From Ustulina deusta (lineage: Eukaryota > Ascomycota > Sordariomycetes > Xylariales > Xylariaceae): 64,000 nucleotides of DNA. The stretch is taken from NCBI GenBank assembly GCA_023159155.1, contig JAJNNX010000021.1, positions 620,001 through 684,000 of the forward strand, in the 5' to 3' direction. Below are positions 1 to 12,465 of the stretch, in pieces. Both the position numbers and the translations under genes were made by a program. Within the stretch, counting starts at the first letter, position 1. Every line of letters starts with the position of its first letter. Below the pieces are notes generated by a model. It was not told where the DNA came from, ran no database searches, and saw only the letters and a list, made by a program, of their open reading frames with translations.

Positions 1-240
1 CTCGGCTGGAGGGGGAGACAGTACCTGGCTAGTCCATGCCCAAAGCACATGGAAAAGCGACAGCGGGTTGTTGGGGTAGAAGCTCGGCAGGGGAAAGGTG
101 CGAAGCGGAGCGGGCAAAGCGTAGAGCTGGTGAAGGGGGATCTTCTGCGGGTTGGCCGAAGCCTTGTCCTGTCTATGTCTAGGTTGTGTCGGAGCTGCGG
201 GTTCGGGCGCGCGAGGCGCATGGTTCTCTCCGTCTGCCAT
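1..240 (-). CDS. SEN2: tRNA-splicing endonuclease subunit SEN2-like, N-terminal part (runs off left edge)
   Basis: Reading the minus strand from the ATG at 240-238 gives 80 uninterrupted codons to the window edge, so the gene is partial. After an Ala/Pro-rich leader of about 35 residues comes a segment with [17 protein letters not shown], then [17 protein letters not shown] Tyr-x-Leu-Pro stretch followed by an Asn-Pro-Leu-Ser-Leu aromatic helix is what I recall from the N-terminus of fungal SEN2, a structural and catalytic subunit of the nuclear tRNA-splicing endonuclease that cuts pre-tRNA introns. The catalytic domain lies outside the window, so the assignment rests on this N-terminal pattern only. 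The ATG context (gccATGg) is good. The gene diverges from the ceramide glucosyltransferase across about 1.5 kb. Confidence 0.6.
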   Translation of the reverse strand, partial: MADGENHAPRAPEPAAPTQPRHRQDKASANPQKIPLHQLYALPAPLRTFPLPSFYPNNPLSLFHVLWAWTSQVLSPPPAE

Positions 241-1748
241 GGCTGGTATCACTCATTTCGGCACCTTTGAAACCCGTTAGCGAAAACGTCAGTCGCACGC
301 CTCGGCTAAATTTCAACAGACGAACGAGTAGAGTGTTTGATCGCTCAGATACCGTTGTAGTCTATATTTGGACACTCATCGAGAAGAAGCAAAACTTCAT
401 CTCTAAGTTCCGAATAAAGTGTGTCATCACCGCGATACGATATTCCCCGCTACATATTGGCACTGCACCCAAGCATGCCCAGTCACACCATTTATTTGCA
501 GGTCTGCTCAATGGCCATCCTAAAACAGGATTGACAAGTGGAACAAAAACTTACCGTCTATAGGTAGGAATGAAGTTGCGTTGTCTCCCAATGCTCGACC
601 GCAGCCCAGGCTTGCAGGCGACAGGAACAACGAATAGCAATGAATGGTGTAAGAATAAGGGAGCCTGTTCGTGACAGGCAAGCAGCACAACGCTCACATA
701 TTTTCAAAAGTGGCAGATGTGACCCGAATGCCTTGTTTCGCTATGGCTGAGCAAGGTTGAGAGCAAAAGAAAAGTTGGTTGGTGAATGGGATTATGAGAG
801 AGAGATAGAGATAGAGAGCTAGATAGGCTTTTTTTTTTTCTGTGGGGAATTTCGGCGTTCGGGTCTTCTTCAGCTTTAGGGGATCGCTAGTGGGAGATGT
901 TGTAATGTACCTACTTACTAGTAGGTATGATTACCTATACCTTATTAGGTTAGTGGCCCACAGTAAGACGATGCCCGATCGTTCACCGATCGCCACCTCG
1001 AGGCTACAGGTGCTACGGCCCTTATTAAATACCACTTACATGTAGGTAGGTACTGAGAAGTACTGAGTGCTAACTGTTGTGATACCTACCTATCTTCATT
1101 CTCCAAAACTCTTCCATTCCCTACAGTTACCTACTATATTAGCTTGACAGTAAGTAGGTATCTACCTACACCTTAGCTAAGGTAATAAATACATCCCTAC
1201 CTACCTCTTACCTTTCCTTCTTCAACAGACAAAGGCGCCTCGATGATTTCCTTTTATTCGCCGGTCTTGTATTATTCACAGCACATTTCTTGCAGGGACT
1301 AGGTCCTCTGTCTACTAGGTAGTCAGTAGCGTGAGGAAATTACCTAGGTATCATGGAGTCGGTTGTGGGTCGGCGATGGACGGATATTTTGCACTCCCGA
1401 GAGGGAACACCTCATTAGACAGAAGGTATGACGATGCCGTCTCGTTTCAGCGTCTCTTCTTCCTCTTCTCTTTCGATGTCTCCTAAACAATGCCTACCTA
1501 ACCTGCACCATCACGCTCTCTGCGACAACCAAGCACCCATTCCCTCCTTACGATGGTGCAAATAGGACACATTGGATTTGCATATCGATTTTAGCACTAC
1601 CTAGGTACTTACACGTTGCCGACCTATTTTATTTTCACTGCCTCAGTACCAAGTACCTATCAACACGGTGATCCATATCAACCAGGTTGCGCTCTTGATA
1701 CCTACAGCCGGATCAACTCTCTACGTACACCTACACCATGCTCATCTA
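241..1748. other. Intergenic region between divergent SEN2-like and GT21 genes
   Basis: No coding region is supported here. The stretch holds a GAGA/GATA-type simple repeat near 795-825, a T-run near 830-840, and many copies of TACCTA/TAGGTA words between about 900 and 1660, several in inverted orientation (for example TTACCTAGGTA near 1340 and CTACCTAGGTAC near 1598). It presumably contains both promoters. Confidence 0.6.
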
Positions 1749-3440
1749 ATGCACACGATAATCTACCTGCTAGCCTGTGTGGGCCTGTTCTGGGGCTGTT
1801 TCGTTCTCGTCGTCCAAGGTCTCGGCACTTACAAGCTGTAAGCACGCGTCCTCGCCTCTCGTATCCTCTCCTCTCCTCCCACAACATCATCTGACAAAGA
1901 GGCGCGTCACCGCGACAACCGCAGTTTTCGGAATTACTCGTCAATACCCAAGAAGCCCGTCTCGCCGACTCTGCCCAAACCCGAGATCCCCCATGTCACC
2001 GTCATCCGACCGGCCAAGGGCCTCGAGCCCGGCCTCTACGAATGTCTCGCTTCCATCTTTCACCAGACGTATCCGCGAGACAAGTTGACCATCTACTTCT
2101 GCGTCGAGTCGAAACAAGACCCCGCCTATCCCATCGTCTGCCGCCTTGTCGCCGACTTCCCCGACTTCGACGCCAAGGTCTTCGTGGAGACGGACGACCC
2201 GGACCTCACCGACGAGCGCGCCAAGGCCAACAACATCGGCCCGAACCCCAAGATCCGGAACGTGAGTAGGGCATACCGCGAGGCCCGGGGCGATATCGTG
2301 TGGCCCCTCGACTGCAACATCTGGATCGCCAAGGACGTCGCCGGTCGCATGGTCGACAAGCTGTGCGGCTTCCTGCCCAACGGCCGACGAACGACGCCCT
2401 TCAAATTCGTCCACCAGCTCCCGCTCGTCGTCGACACCGTGACGTCCATGAGCTACGTCGGCACCGAAGGCCAAGCCCTGCTCTCGAGCGCCTCCGTCAC
2501 GGGCGGCACCGGCACAGGCGACGTCGGCGTGCCCTCGTCGGTGCTCTCGCGATCGTGGACCCACGGCGGCGGGAGGCTCGAGGAGATGTTCATGGCCACC
2601 ACGCACGCCAAGTTCTACTGCGCCATCAACACCGTCGGCATCGCGCCCTGCATCGTCGGCAAGAGCAACATGTTCCGCAAGTCTCACCTCGACCACGCCA
2701 CCGACCCCGCCCGCAACCCCATCCTCGCCGCCACGTCTCCCGCTCTTCCGACCGGCATCGACCACTTCTCCTCGTACCTATGCGAAGACCACGTCATCGG
2801 CGACCTTCTCTGGCGCACCAGCATCCCCGGCTTCGCGAACCACGGCCTCGTCTACGGTGACCTTGCCATACAACCCATGGCCGGCATGTCCCTCCGCGCA
2901 TACACCGCGCGCAGAGTGCGATGGCTCCGCGCCCGGAAATGGACCGTCTTGTCCGCCACCTTGGTCGAACACGGCGTCGAGAGTCTTGTCTGCTGCTTTT
3001 ACCTCTCCTTCGGCCTCACCACGGTCCCGTGGGTCTACGACACGCTCGCCATTCCCCAGACCTGGTCCGCCCTGGGGTGGTGCTGGGTGCTCGGCGTTAC
3101 GCTGTGGATGCTTGTCGACCGGGCCGTGTTCAAGAGGTTACACGCCGGACTGAGCATCCCCGTCGACGAGAATACACCTGCCTTCGCGCGGGGCGCAAAT
3201 CGTGGCGGGGCCGAGAAGCGGCTATTCGGCGAGTGGCTGCTCGCCTGGCTCGGGCGCGAGATCCTTGCACTGCCTATATGGACTTGGGCCGTCTTCCTCG
3301 GCACAGGCGTGAATTGGCGCGGCAAACGGTTCCGGGTGCGCTCAGATATGACGGTCGTAGCGATGGACGAAGACACGACGGATACGAATGGGAGAGTCGC
3401 CGAGGAAGCGAGTGGGGTTCGCGGTAGCAAGATAGATTAA
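1749..3440 (+). CDS. Ceramide glucosyltransferase (GT21)
   Basis: Transfers glucose from UDP-glucose to ceramide to make glucosylceramide in the Golgi/ER membrane. Two exons are proposed: 1749-1837 and 1925-3440, giving 534 aa. The intron (1838-1924, 87 bp) has donor GTAAGC, a CTGAC branch point and acceptor GCAG. Joining restores an N-terminal membrane helix (YLLACVGLFWGCFVLVVQGL) and the conserved start of the GT-A domain, HVTVIRPAKGLEPGLYECL. Further family marks are IYFCVESKQDPAYP, the NPKIRNVSRAYREARGDIVW block, a D3-like EDH near residue 315, and the product-binding Q/RxxRW motif as RRVRW near residue 359. Hydrophobic helices follow at the C-terminus. An ATG-initiated reading from 2085 alone would lose the membrane anchor and the UDP-glucose-binding start. 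Length matches fungal GT21 enzymes (about 500-550 aa). Confidence 0.9.
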
Positions 3441-4799
3441 GTAACTGACTAATGGCTTGACTTGTGATACCCTACTCCTATACACACATAGATAAGAGTT
3501 ACACTTAACACCATGCGTGCTATTATCAACATGTAAAATAATGATTTTTGAACATGAGAGATGTGAGAATCACTCACTCTAGAATGTACAGCTTATGTGA
3601 ATAGATAATTTGTATGCTGGTGTGCGAATGAGCGAAGGATTCAACCCCCTTCATTGGAGTTCCACGCACACTCCTAACAGGAACATGAGATACCTAGGAT
3701 AGGAGTACCTAGTAGATTACTACAGAGAAAACAAAACAAAACAGTGGTAGGGACAAATAGAATTAGAACAGAGAGTCCACCACAAGAAAAACAAGACAGA
3801 GAGGAGAGAGAGATACGGGAAAAGAGTCGGAATCCAATGAATTAGGTAAAATCCGTCTCCACTGAAAAGAAAATGTGTCTTGGAATATCTAGACGGATGA
3901 AGAGAAGACGTGTCGTCATTAACTAGATAATTGATTTGTTCATTCATATACCTATTCCCATCATCCCTACCCGGATTCATCATGTCTTGGCCCATACTCA
4001 TGAGTGAGTGACCCTACCGGCTAAAAACCTTCATGTACATTTAAATTCTGCTTACATAGACTCGTGTATCCTACCCAAGTATCAAAACCGAACTTGGGTG
4101 GAAATATTGACAAAGGACAGGATAGATACATGAACATCGGAAGTAGGTATGCAAGTAGGCAGGCATGTAGAGAGTAGAAATGTCCGTTCCATGCAATGGA
4201 AGCGGACTGCACATATACATTCTCTATGTCCATGCGTTTATACTCTCCCATGTGTCTATCTTGCCATATGTATACGACCTATGCGTGTACTATCCATATA
4301 GGTATACCACAATGCCCTCAACATCTTAATATGCTGTATGTGGAAGAATTACCTTGCTGTCATAAATGCCCTACATACCCACACATACACGCCCACACAA
4401 ATACCCAGATAAAATGAGGTACCGAGGTAGAGTGCATGGCAAAGCAAGTACCTGGGAGAGTATATAGGCAACGCAAGTAAAGAGGTGAAATAACGCGATA
4501 ACATAAAAAGCAACAGGATAAACCAACTATAATAACAAAAACTAGAAGAAAAGAGAAGAAAAAACTATATAGGGTATCAGGGAAAACGAGCAATGACAAA
4601 ATCGCCAAACAGGAATCCATACCATGCCCCCCATCCCTATGAGGCTCCTGTACCGTTTATCCTGTACCTTAGCTATGCAAAAGAAGGAAGAAGAAGAAGA
4701 AGAAAAGAAAAAAAAAGGACCAGCGAATATGTATGCATCATGGGTGAGCAGAGTAAAATTGCAGTGGATTTGCATCATCGTTACCCTCGACCCTACCAT
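3441..4799. other. Intergenic spacer between convergent genes
   Basis: This spacer separates two convergent genes. It is AT-leaning, with purine-rich tracts (for example GAAGAAGAAGA-type repeats near 4685-4715). Short open frames occur on both strands but none has a recognisable product or splice partner. I see nothing else. Confidence 0.55.
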
Positions 4800-7700
4800 T
4801 TAGATCTCTCGGCTTTGGCTCATGAAATTCTTGGCGAGTTCATCGCCACCCTCCTGTGCCGTCTCCATCCAGTGCAAGGCAACACACATGAGTGTTGGGT
4901 CGCTCCGAACGTCGCTGTTGATGTTGGGGTCCGGGTTGAGGGCCGGCATCGAGGAGCCTAGGCCAGTTCTGGCGCGATCGCCCTGATGCCGCGCGCTACT
5001 CCCGGGGCGGGTGCCCGACGTTTCCATGGCGGGCTGCTTAAATACATCACGCGGTTTAGACAGTGGAAGCGTTGTGCGCGCCACGAGCTCGGGGTTAGAG
5101 AGTTGAAGGAGGCCAAGTTCACGTTGCGCCGTCGGGTCGTTCTCCTTAGCCGCAATCGTCAACATCCTGGCAGCGTCGTGCAAAGTGCTCTTTGGGAACA
5201 ACGAGTCTGGCATGCTGCTCACGTTATAGTTATTGTTCGACTTGCGGGAAGCGGCTATGATCCCATCTGCTACTTCAACCATGGTGGAAACGACCTCCTT
5301 TTTGAGCGACATCGCCGCGACTAGCATGTCAAAATACGCATCGTTTCGATCCAGATCGAGAACAGACGAAGGTACAAACGCGCTAATAAACTGTAAATCA
5401 CGGAACAACGTCTTGGGGCGAATTTCCATATCGCGAAGGAGAGACTGGAGAACTGCGCGAAGTGACTCCTGGTGCCCTTTATTGATAGGAGCGATCGATC
5501 GTGTTTCAACGTCCGAGGCACTCCGTAGGGCTAGGCCCGATCCCGAAGATCCAGCATGGGTGTTGACGCGACGTTCTTTGTCACTCTGCTCTTGCTTTCC
5601 AGGGCCTCCCTGGTCGTCATTGGAGGTCGCTTGGTGTCGTGGAGTAAAGCGTGCGCGACGGCCACCTGAAGATAGGGAAGCACTGATGAGCTGTTCCAGC
5701 TCATATAAAATGTTGAGTTTGGCGTAGGGATTAGGATGAATAGAGAACATCCTTAATAGCCTCTGGTAGGCCTTCCTGTAGGGGAAGGCAGTAGTGTCCT
5801 TAAGGGCTGACGAAGAGGCATTGGCCGAAGTCTTGTCATTGGCTCCCGAGCTGCTATAATTCCGTGCGGATGGGCTATCGCGCCTGTGTAGGGTCTGGTG
5901 AATCTGGGAGTCACCGACTTCACGCAGATTGATGGAACTCTTCTTCTTCTCGAGTGCTCGCTGTTTCGTGTTGCTGGTGCTTGCATCTTGATTCGCCGAT
6001 TCCCGTTGTGCAACTTCATCCTCTGCTGATCTGAGCTCTAGGCATTCTTGGCCTAAATCGTTAAACCAGACATCTGTTTCCGAACCATAAGCATAGAGGA
6101 AATTCCCCAGATCGGATAGTAGCAGACTGAGTAGGGTCTCGCGAAGATCCGATAAGAAGCGGTGCTTTTCTTCCGAAAGGCGCTGTTGCTGGATAGTTTC
6201 GGTAGACGAAGCCGTTGTGTCAGGCTGGGTTAGCGAGGCGGTGGAGGGTAGTGACTGTTGATACGGATGCGCAAACAAGCCGGGTAGGCCGGCCCGGCTA
6301 CCAGTGGGAGACTGCGCCCGAGAAGTGGCCGAACTGCTAGCCGACATTGTTGAAGTAAAGGGGGAAAAGAACGTTGTGGCCGAGTCGATCGACGGTGAGG
6401 AATGACCATAGTGATATTCACGAGCGTCTATCATATCCAACGCGGCAGTGCTTGCTCGAGATAAACTATGGCGGCCCGAGTCGATAGAAATCTGACTCCT
6501 GTTATGCATAGACATGTTGCGCAATACCGAACTAGGGCGGTTCGCAGCCGGTGTCCATCTTCGACTATACTCGCTACTGATGACGCTCATAGCATCATCG
6601 GCTCCATAGTTGCTCTCTCGATCCCGGCCACGACGTGGAGGGCCATCGAATGTTTTCCGATCGCGCATATATAAAGCACTAGACCAAAGAACAGGATTTG
6701 CTGTCACGCTATCGCCGACTAATCTGCCCACGCAGTTGTCGATTTCGCAACAGAGGCGGTGGATTCGTTCTTCACCTCCGCACACATTTCTGACGTTTAC
6801 CTGCTGCAACCACTTCTTCGTTTTCTCTACTTGATCATCGGTGAGCTTATTAGGCCCTCCTTGATCCTCCCTAGCGGCGAGGAGGCTGAGCATCTGGGAT
6901 TCCGCCTTGTGAATGAAATTCAACGTGGGATTGCGCGCCAGCTGGGCGCGACTCTCCTGGAACGAGCCCGGCATACGGGGCACACCCATAATCTTCAGAG
7001 CGCTGCAGAGGGTGCGGGCATGGACGTAAACTTCCGAGTTGCGAACCTCCGTCACGTACCACATCTTGTCTCGAAGAGCCTTGAGGCGTGTCATCATAGT
7101 GTCGATCAGCCCTTCGTGCCTTTCCTGGCTTTGCTTCAACCAGATAAGCCAGGCATCGTACTCTTCAATCGCCGACGCGGATTGATGCAGTGAATCCCGT
7201 GGACCGCGCGAGAAGATGTTAAGTAAAGATGCGAAACCGTTTTTTCGAAGCGTAGGTGAGGCCAGAGCATTCAGTTGCTGAAGAGTTCTCCAGTACATGT
7301 GCGCGGATACAAAGTCCGACTGGATTCGTGACTGCGATGATGCAGCCGTTAACATTGCGATCAATACTGGATGATTGCCCGAAGTATTTGTATTTTCTTC
7401 ACGTTTCCGGTAAGGGTTTCGGCTGTTCATATTTTTCTCAGGTGTGATAATCTTATTCTTGGACCGATATTTTTTTAGCCTCGAGGCCCGATTGCTGAAC
7501 GTCGTGTGTCTATCGCCATCCTCGAGGCTTCGAGGGATTTCGAAGTCTTCTACAAGCCTCAGGACAGAGTCGCGGAGATGATGGTAGTCTTTGCTGAGCA
7601 CCGACTTTTCCTCGGATTCGTCATCTTCACTGGTCGCAGATGAAATGTCCTCGTCTTCATCCTCATCAGGATCATACGTCATCTGCAAAGAGAGCTTCTC

Positions 7701-10438
7701 TCCATCGGCGGAGACGAATAGAACGGCCCACCTTTCGGCGCATGGGTGACACGAGCCAGCCACAACATCGGCGCCGAGGACTCGAACCATTTCACGCATG
7801 GCTGTGCGGAGTTTTAGGCCATCTTCTTCATAACTGTTCGGGGGTCGAGAAGGCGCATCTGAGAAAGGAGGGGAATACCGTTGGGGTGTACCCAAAGCTT
7901 GTTCAAGTAGGGGTTCATAAGATGTGGTTTCGCTACGCACGGGTGAGACACTCATGCCGAAGACAGACGCCGTATCCATATCTCGCCTGGACGTCGCTAC
8001 AGAAATAGGTTGGGAGATGGCCGAAAACCCTGAGATAGATGGCGCAGCAGATCGAGCACTGCTTGAGTGGGCAGACTGGGGACGCCGCTCTGGAAAGAGG
8101 ACATTGACGAGGGTGAGAAGATCAGCAGGACTGACAACCAGATAAGGATGCACCTCGGCGGTCTCTCGCAAGGAAGTAACGGATCTGGCTGGAAGTAGCC
8201 TCGCCGTCTTTTGGTTCCTCGACGGCTTAAACCGACCTACGAGATTCTCAATGTGTTTCTTGATTTTTAAGGGCGTAGACACTGGTTGTCCTAAGTGATG
8301 GGGCACTAGCATGTCATTGACCAAGTCCCGGGCTTTGAGAGCGACATTCTTGAGTATTCTCTGGCAGCCATACTCGGTGATGTTGTACTCGGCCATCATG
8401 CCAAAGTTCTCGGGATGGATGAGGACAGCTGTCAGCCAGTTGGAAAATATCCATTTGTATACAAACCAATGTCTCGTAGAGTCAACCTTGGAGGGGGCCA
8501 TGTTTTGCAGATGGCGTAAAATCTCGTTTCCTAGTTCCAAGACACCTTCAGGAATACCGGTGCCATCCTCGTCATCAAGGAGATCAAAAAGTTCATTCAA
8601 GACCTGGTCGTAGAATTCTTCAATCCGGATTGAATCCTTGGTAGTCCAATCTCCAATATCGTGGAATCTGTTGCCTTGAGGGTCATCGGCTCTGTCAAGG
8701 AGAAAAGCGCCGTCTTTCAGAACTTTCATGATGAACCACTCCATGTTGGAACGTCCGGACCAATCACGCATAGCGGACCAAACATTGACTATAGCCACGA
8801 GGACGTTCTCATACTCAACAGGCGCGGCCTGGATTAGGCGGGAGCAGGCAGTAGCCCATACCTGGGTTCTTCTCTTGTCTTCAGCACTGTCTGGCCCAGC
8901 AGAATTGGCGAAGCAGGTGTAAATGAGTGCGGATAAGGGGTCGTGGCGCTGAAACGATAAAAGCCGTTCAACAGCACTAACAGAGCTTTTGTTCGCAGCG
9001 CTGGTACTTCCACGCCCACTAGATTGCGCGTTACCAAAGGGTAGAACAGATTCTATAGGATCCAATCCAACATGAAATACGGTGAGAGCCTGGAGCTCGG
9101 CCACGCTAAGAGCACACAGCCGAGAGGCTAAGTAGTCGGGATTCGTCCGTATCTGGGCTAGAAAATGCAGAATCGTTTCTCTAGATGGGCCATCGAGGTC
9201 AGCGAGGAAAGGCGTGACGGGACTATTACTGATGCTGCCAGCGACACTAGGTGGGTTATCCAAGGTCTCAGAAGATGCCATACCAGCCGACTGGAGGGGT
9301 TCCATGTCTGGCTCCAAAAGGGCAAAGCGACGGGTGGCGTCGCAACTGTTACGAACATCCTGAACGGCATCAAATACCTTAGCAAACATATGGGTATCTC
9401 CGGAGCGAAAAAGATCGGCCAGGTTCCGTTGCGTAGTCTCGCCGCAGCGGGTGAGGCGCGCAGACAAGGCGGTGGCAATGAGACTTCTTTGGAGACGAAC
9501 GCGCGTATGGGCGCGCTTGCGCTCTTGATATTTGGAGAGTCGAACCAAATGGGCCAGTTCTTGAAGGGTGGTCCCATCATCCTCGACGGTTACGTAGTTG
9601 TGTGTATACTGAGATACGTCGGTCAAGAGCGGCTGTGGAAGCGTGCGAGGGGAGCCATCGTTTTTGAGGGCATCCTTGAGAGTATCGTTAAGAACATCCT
9701 TGAGGGCAGAATGTGGCGTACCCGAAGAGACAATTGTGCGGTCATGGGCCGAAGCCGTACTCGGCTGGGCGGAAACCTGGGCCACAAGAGGTTTCTTGGG
9801 CACACTCGTGCCAGGATCCTGTTTCACAGCATTATCATCGTGAAGTCGATCATTGTTGTCGTGGTGGTCGCTGTCCGAGACTGGGGCTGGGCCAGTGGAT
9901 TCGGGAGGCGGGGCGGAATGCACGGGGCTTCGCGATCGATGTCGACGCGGCTGTGACGTAACAATGAGCGTATCGTGAGAGGGGGTTGGAGATCGGGAGG
10001 GGTTCGTTACGGTCGGCGACGCAGCTGCAGGGCAGCGCATTAACAAATCAGCAACGGCGACCAGAAGATGAGAATACAGGCAAACAAGAAGACAGGCAGA
10101 CGAGATGACGAGATGGCGAGAACCGGCATGCGGCGCGGGAATCACTCACGAGGGGCTGGATGAACGCAGACCGGAGACGAGAGTGAGCGCTGCATGGAGA
10201 TCATGGTGAGTCCATAAGAATAGAGGGCCGGCAGCAAGTCAGCGTCAATAGCAGCGGCACCCGCAGGAGAGCTACTAGGGCGCGAGCCAGCTTTGCAAAG
10301 GAGCGTTGCGACCGCCCGGGGTGTTCCGGCGATGCTCGATTCAGACGTGTGCAAGAGGGTGGCCAGAGGGTTTTCTGTCCCGGCAGTCGCAGGAGGAAAC
10401 AGAAAGACTTGGACTCGAGAGAAGTCGGATCGAAACAA
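4800..10438 (-). CDS. Very large conserved-looking protein of unknown function (about 1837 aa)
   Basis: Proposed exons on the minus strand are 10438-10150 and 10024-4800. The intron (10149-10025, 125 bp) has donor GTGAGT and acceptor CTGCAG, and both exons stay in frame. Without joining, the start would be a spurious hydrophobic leader translated from the intron. The spliced N-terminus begins MFRSDFSRVQVFLFPPATAG. A basic helical segment near residues 260-300 and a long helical region around 370-720 follow (with WFVYKWIFSNWLTAVLIHPE), then an acidic patch DPDEDEDEDI near residue 885. Ser-rich linkers precede another helical block, LRETLLSLLLSDLGNFLY. The C-terminus has two Sel1-like fragments (AAKENDPTAQRELGLLQL and ALHWMETAQEGGDELAKNF). 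The central helices faintly recall RasGAP-type folds, but I do not recognise the family and assign no function. Gene reality is supported by 5.2 kb of open frame. Confidence 0.8.
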
Positions 10439-12439
10439 GTCGTTGAGACAGTCGAGGCTCGCGCGCGGCGGGGATCGCTAGATAGGATAGCTGTTTGAGC
10501 TACCCCGGCAGGCCTGGCTGGCTGGCTGGCGGAGGTTGGGTGGATAACAGTAAATGGTGTAAGGAGAGGGGAGGGGGGGTTGTTGTTAATAATGGAGAGA
10601 GGCCGGTCAGGCGGGAGGGCGATTTTAGCTCATTTCAGCGGCGACAGCGGCGTCGGGACTCGGGCAGAAATGCGTGTAAGTAAGGTATCGATTTGGGTGG
10701 GAGCGTGGAAGCGAGAGTGGGTGTGAGTGGTGGGCGGGCGGGCAGACAGGCAGGCAGGCAGGCAGAGGAGACAGGGGAGCAATGGTCAATGGTGAGCAGT
10801 CCCGTCACCTTCACCTTCAGTGCTGTCGTTCTTGTTGTTGTTGGTGTTGTTGTCCTAAGTATCTACACCAAGTTCTACCGGTCCCTCCCTTGAGTACTTC
10901 ACGCCTGGAGGGGTCCAAGGAGGATACGGGAGTATGAGAAGAAGGAGAAGCAGAAGGGTCAAGATAGAAAAGGAAACGGGACGAATTATCTAGTCTAGCA
11001 AGAAGAAACAGAAACAGAGATCAGTTATCAGTACATATCATGTAGGTACTAGAACTGGGACTGGATATCTGTGCCGTCGTGTCTGTAAGTAGGGTGGCAG
11101 CGGTGCGACGACTTATTAGTCTCGAGGTAGTTCTAGGTAGGCAGTGTGCAGTGTAGAGTGTGGACGAATACCTAGATATTCACCAGACAGACAGACGGAC
11201 AGACAGGCAGATGGATCTATGTACATATGTATGTGGTATGCAAGTATGTATGCTGTAGGGTATGTATAAGTCGTCGTGGAGGTGGATGTGAATGTGAGTG
11301 GGTAGATGGATGAATGGATGAATGAATGAAATGTACCTGGACTGATGTGATAGGTATAGGCAGAAGACCCCCTGCCGTGGCCAGCAGCCAGCAGATGCAC
11401 TGCTACCAATCCACGACGAGCACACCGCATTGGACGGGGATGTGTGTCAACTGTGGGCGTCAAGTGGGCTACTATGTACCTACGTATAGTGTAAGGTATA
11501 TGTTGGGCGCCGTCGTTGTCCGCTGTCGTTCGTGCGCTGGTTTTTTCTGCAAACATGGGTTAAGGAGCTGCTAGGCAGGTATCTACTGAGGCCAAGGTAC
11601 CTACAGTCATGTACCTGCCTTACCACACTTACCCAGTTAAGTAGTACCCAGGTAAGTAGACTTCTGGGTATGAAAACAGGAGATATTGGTAGGTGCCTAC
11701 ACTCCAACAGGTTGGAGGGCAGAAGAGGCATGTTTCTTGTGACTGGACACGATCCACTTGGTACCGATCCACCGGAACCCACTATAGTATGTCTCTTTTC
11801 TGACACTTGCATTGTTGTGTTCTTACCTGTTCCCTTTCCCTTCCCTGCTTTTGCTGAGTCCTCTCTTACCTAACCTACTGGAGGTAGCTCGTGGGTTGTT
11901 TCCTAGTAGGTACCTTGGATTGAGGTAGCCGGTTCTCTCTCCTGCTACCCACCTGGATACCTGCACTAGACAGGTAAAGAAGGATGGAGGGAGGTATGTA
12001 GGTATGTTACCTGTAGCAGAAACGCGACTAGTGGAAGCAGAGGTAGCGGAAACAGTACCTACTACCAAGCGCCTGCTGCAGCTGAATGGAAGAAGAAGCA
12101 CACCCAGGTCGAAATGCCAAAAGCGGCAAGTGCCACGAAATGCCGTGCTCTGTGCTTTTTTCCCATGTCTAAGGTGTCTGAGGCAGGGTCCCCGGGTATC
12201 GATCCCGTCCCTCGGGACTGATCGATAGCGGTAATAATAGCCGCCTGTCCCCCCTACGGGTACCTGCTAGGTACTGCCTGATGGGTACTTTCATGTACCT
12301 CGAACAGCTCCTCGATTGAGCTTGTCCACGTCGCCATCTGCCAACAGAGAACATACCTCAGTGTGTTGGACCTAATAACCCCTAATTCTATATAATTATA
12401 ATACTGGTCATCATAATAATAATAGTCATGATAATACCT

Positions 12440-12465
12440 AATAATAATAATAATAATAATAATAG
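12440..12465. repeat. AAT trinucleotide microsatellite
   Basis: About eight uninterrupted AAT/ATA units are seen, preceded by looser AT-rich triplets from 12385. Confidence 0.85.

Noticed and set aside
1941..2765. Long minus-strand frame of 274 codons opposite the GT21 gene
   Set aside because: A shadow frame caused by high GC at third positions of the plus-strand gene. No motif, and the plus strand is clearly coding.
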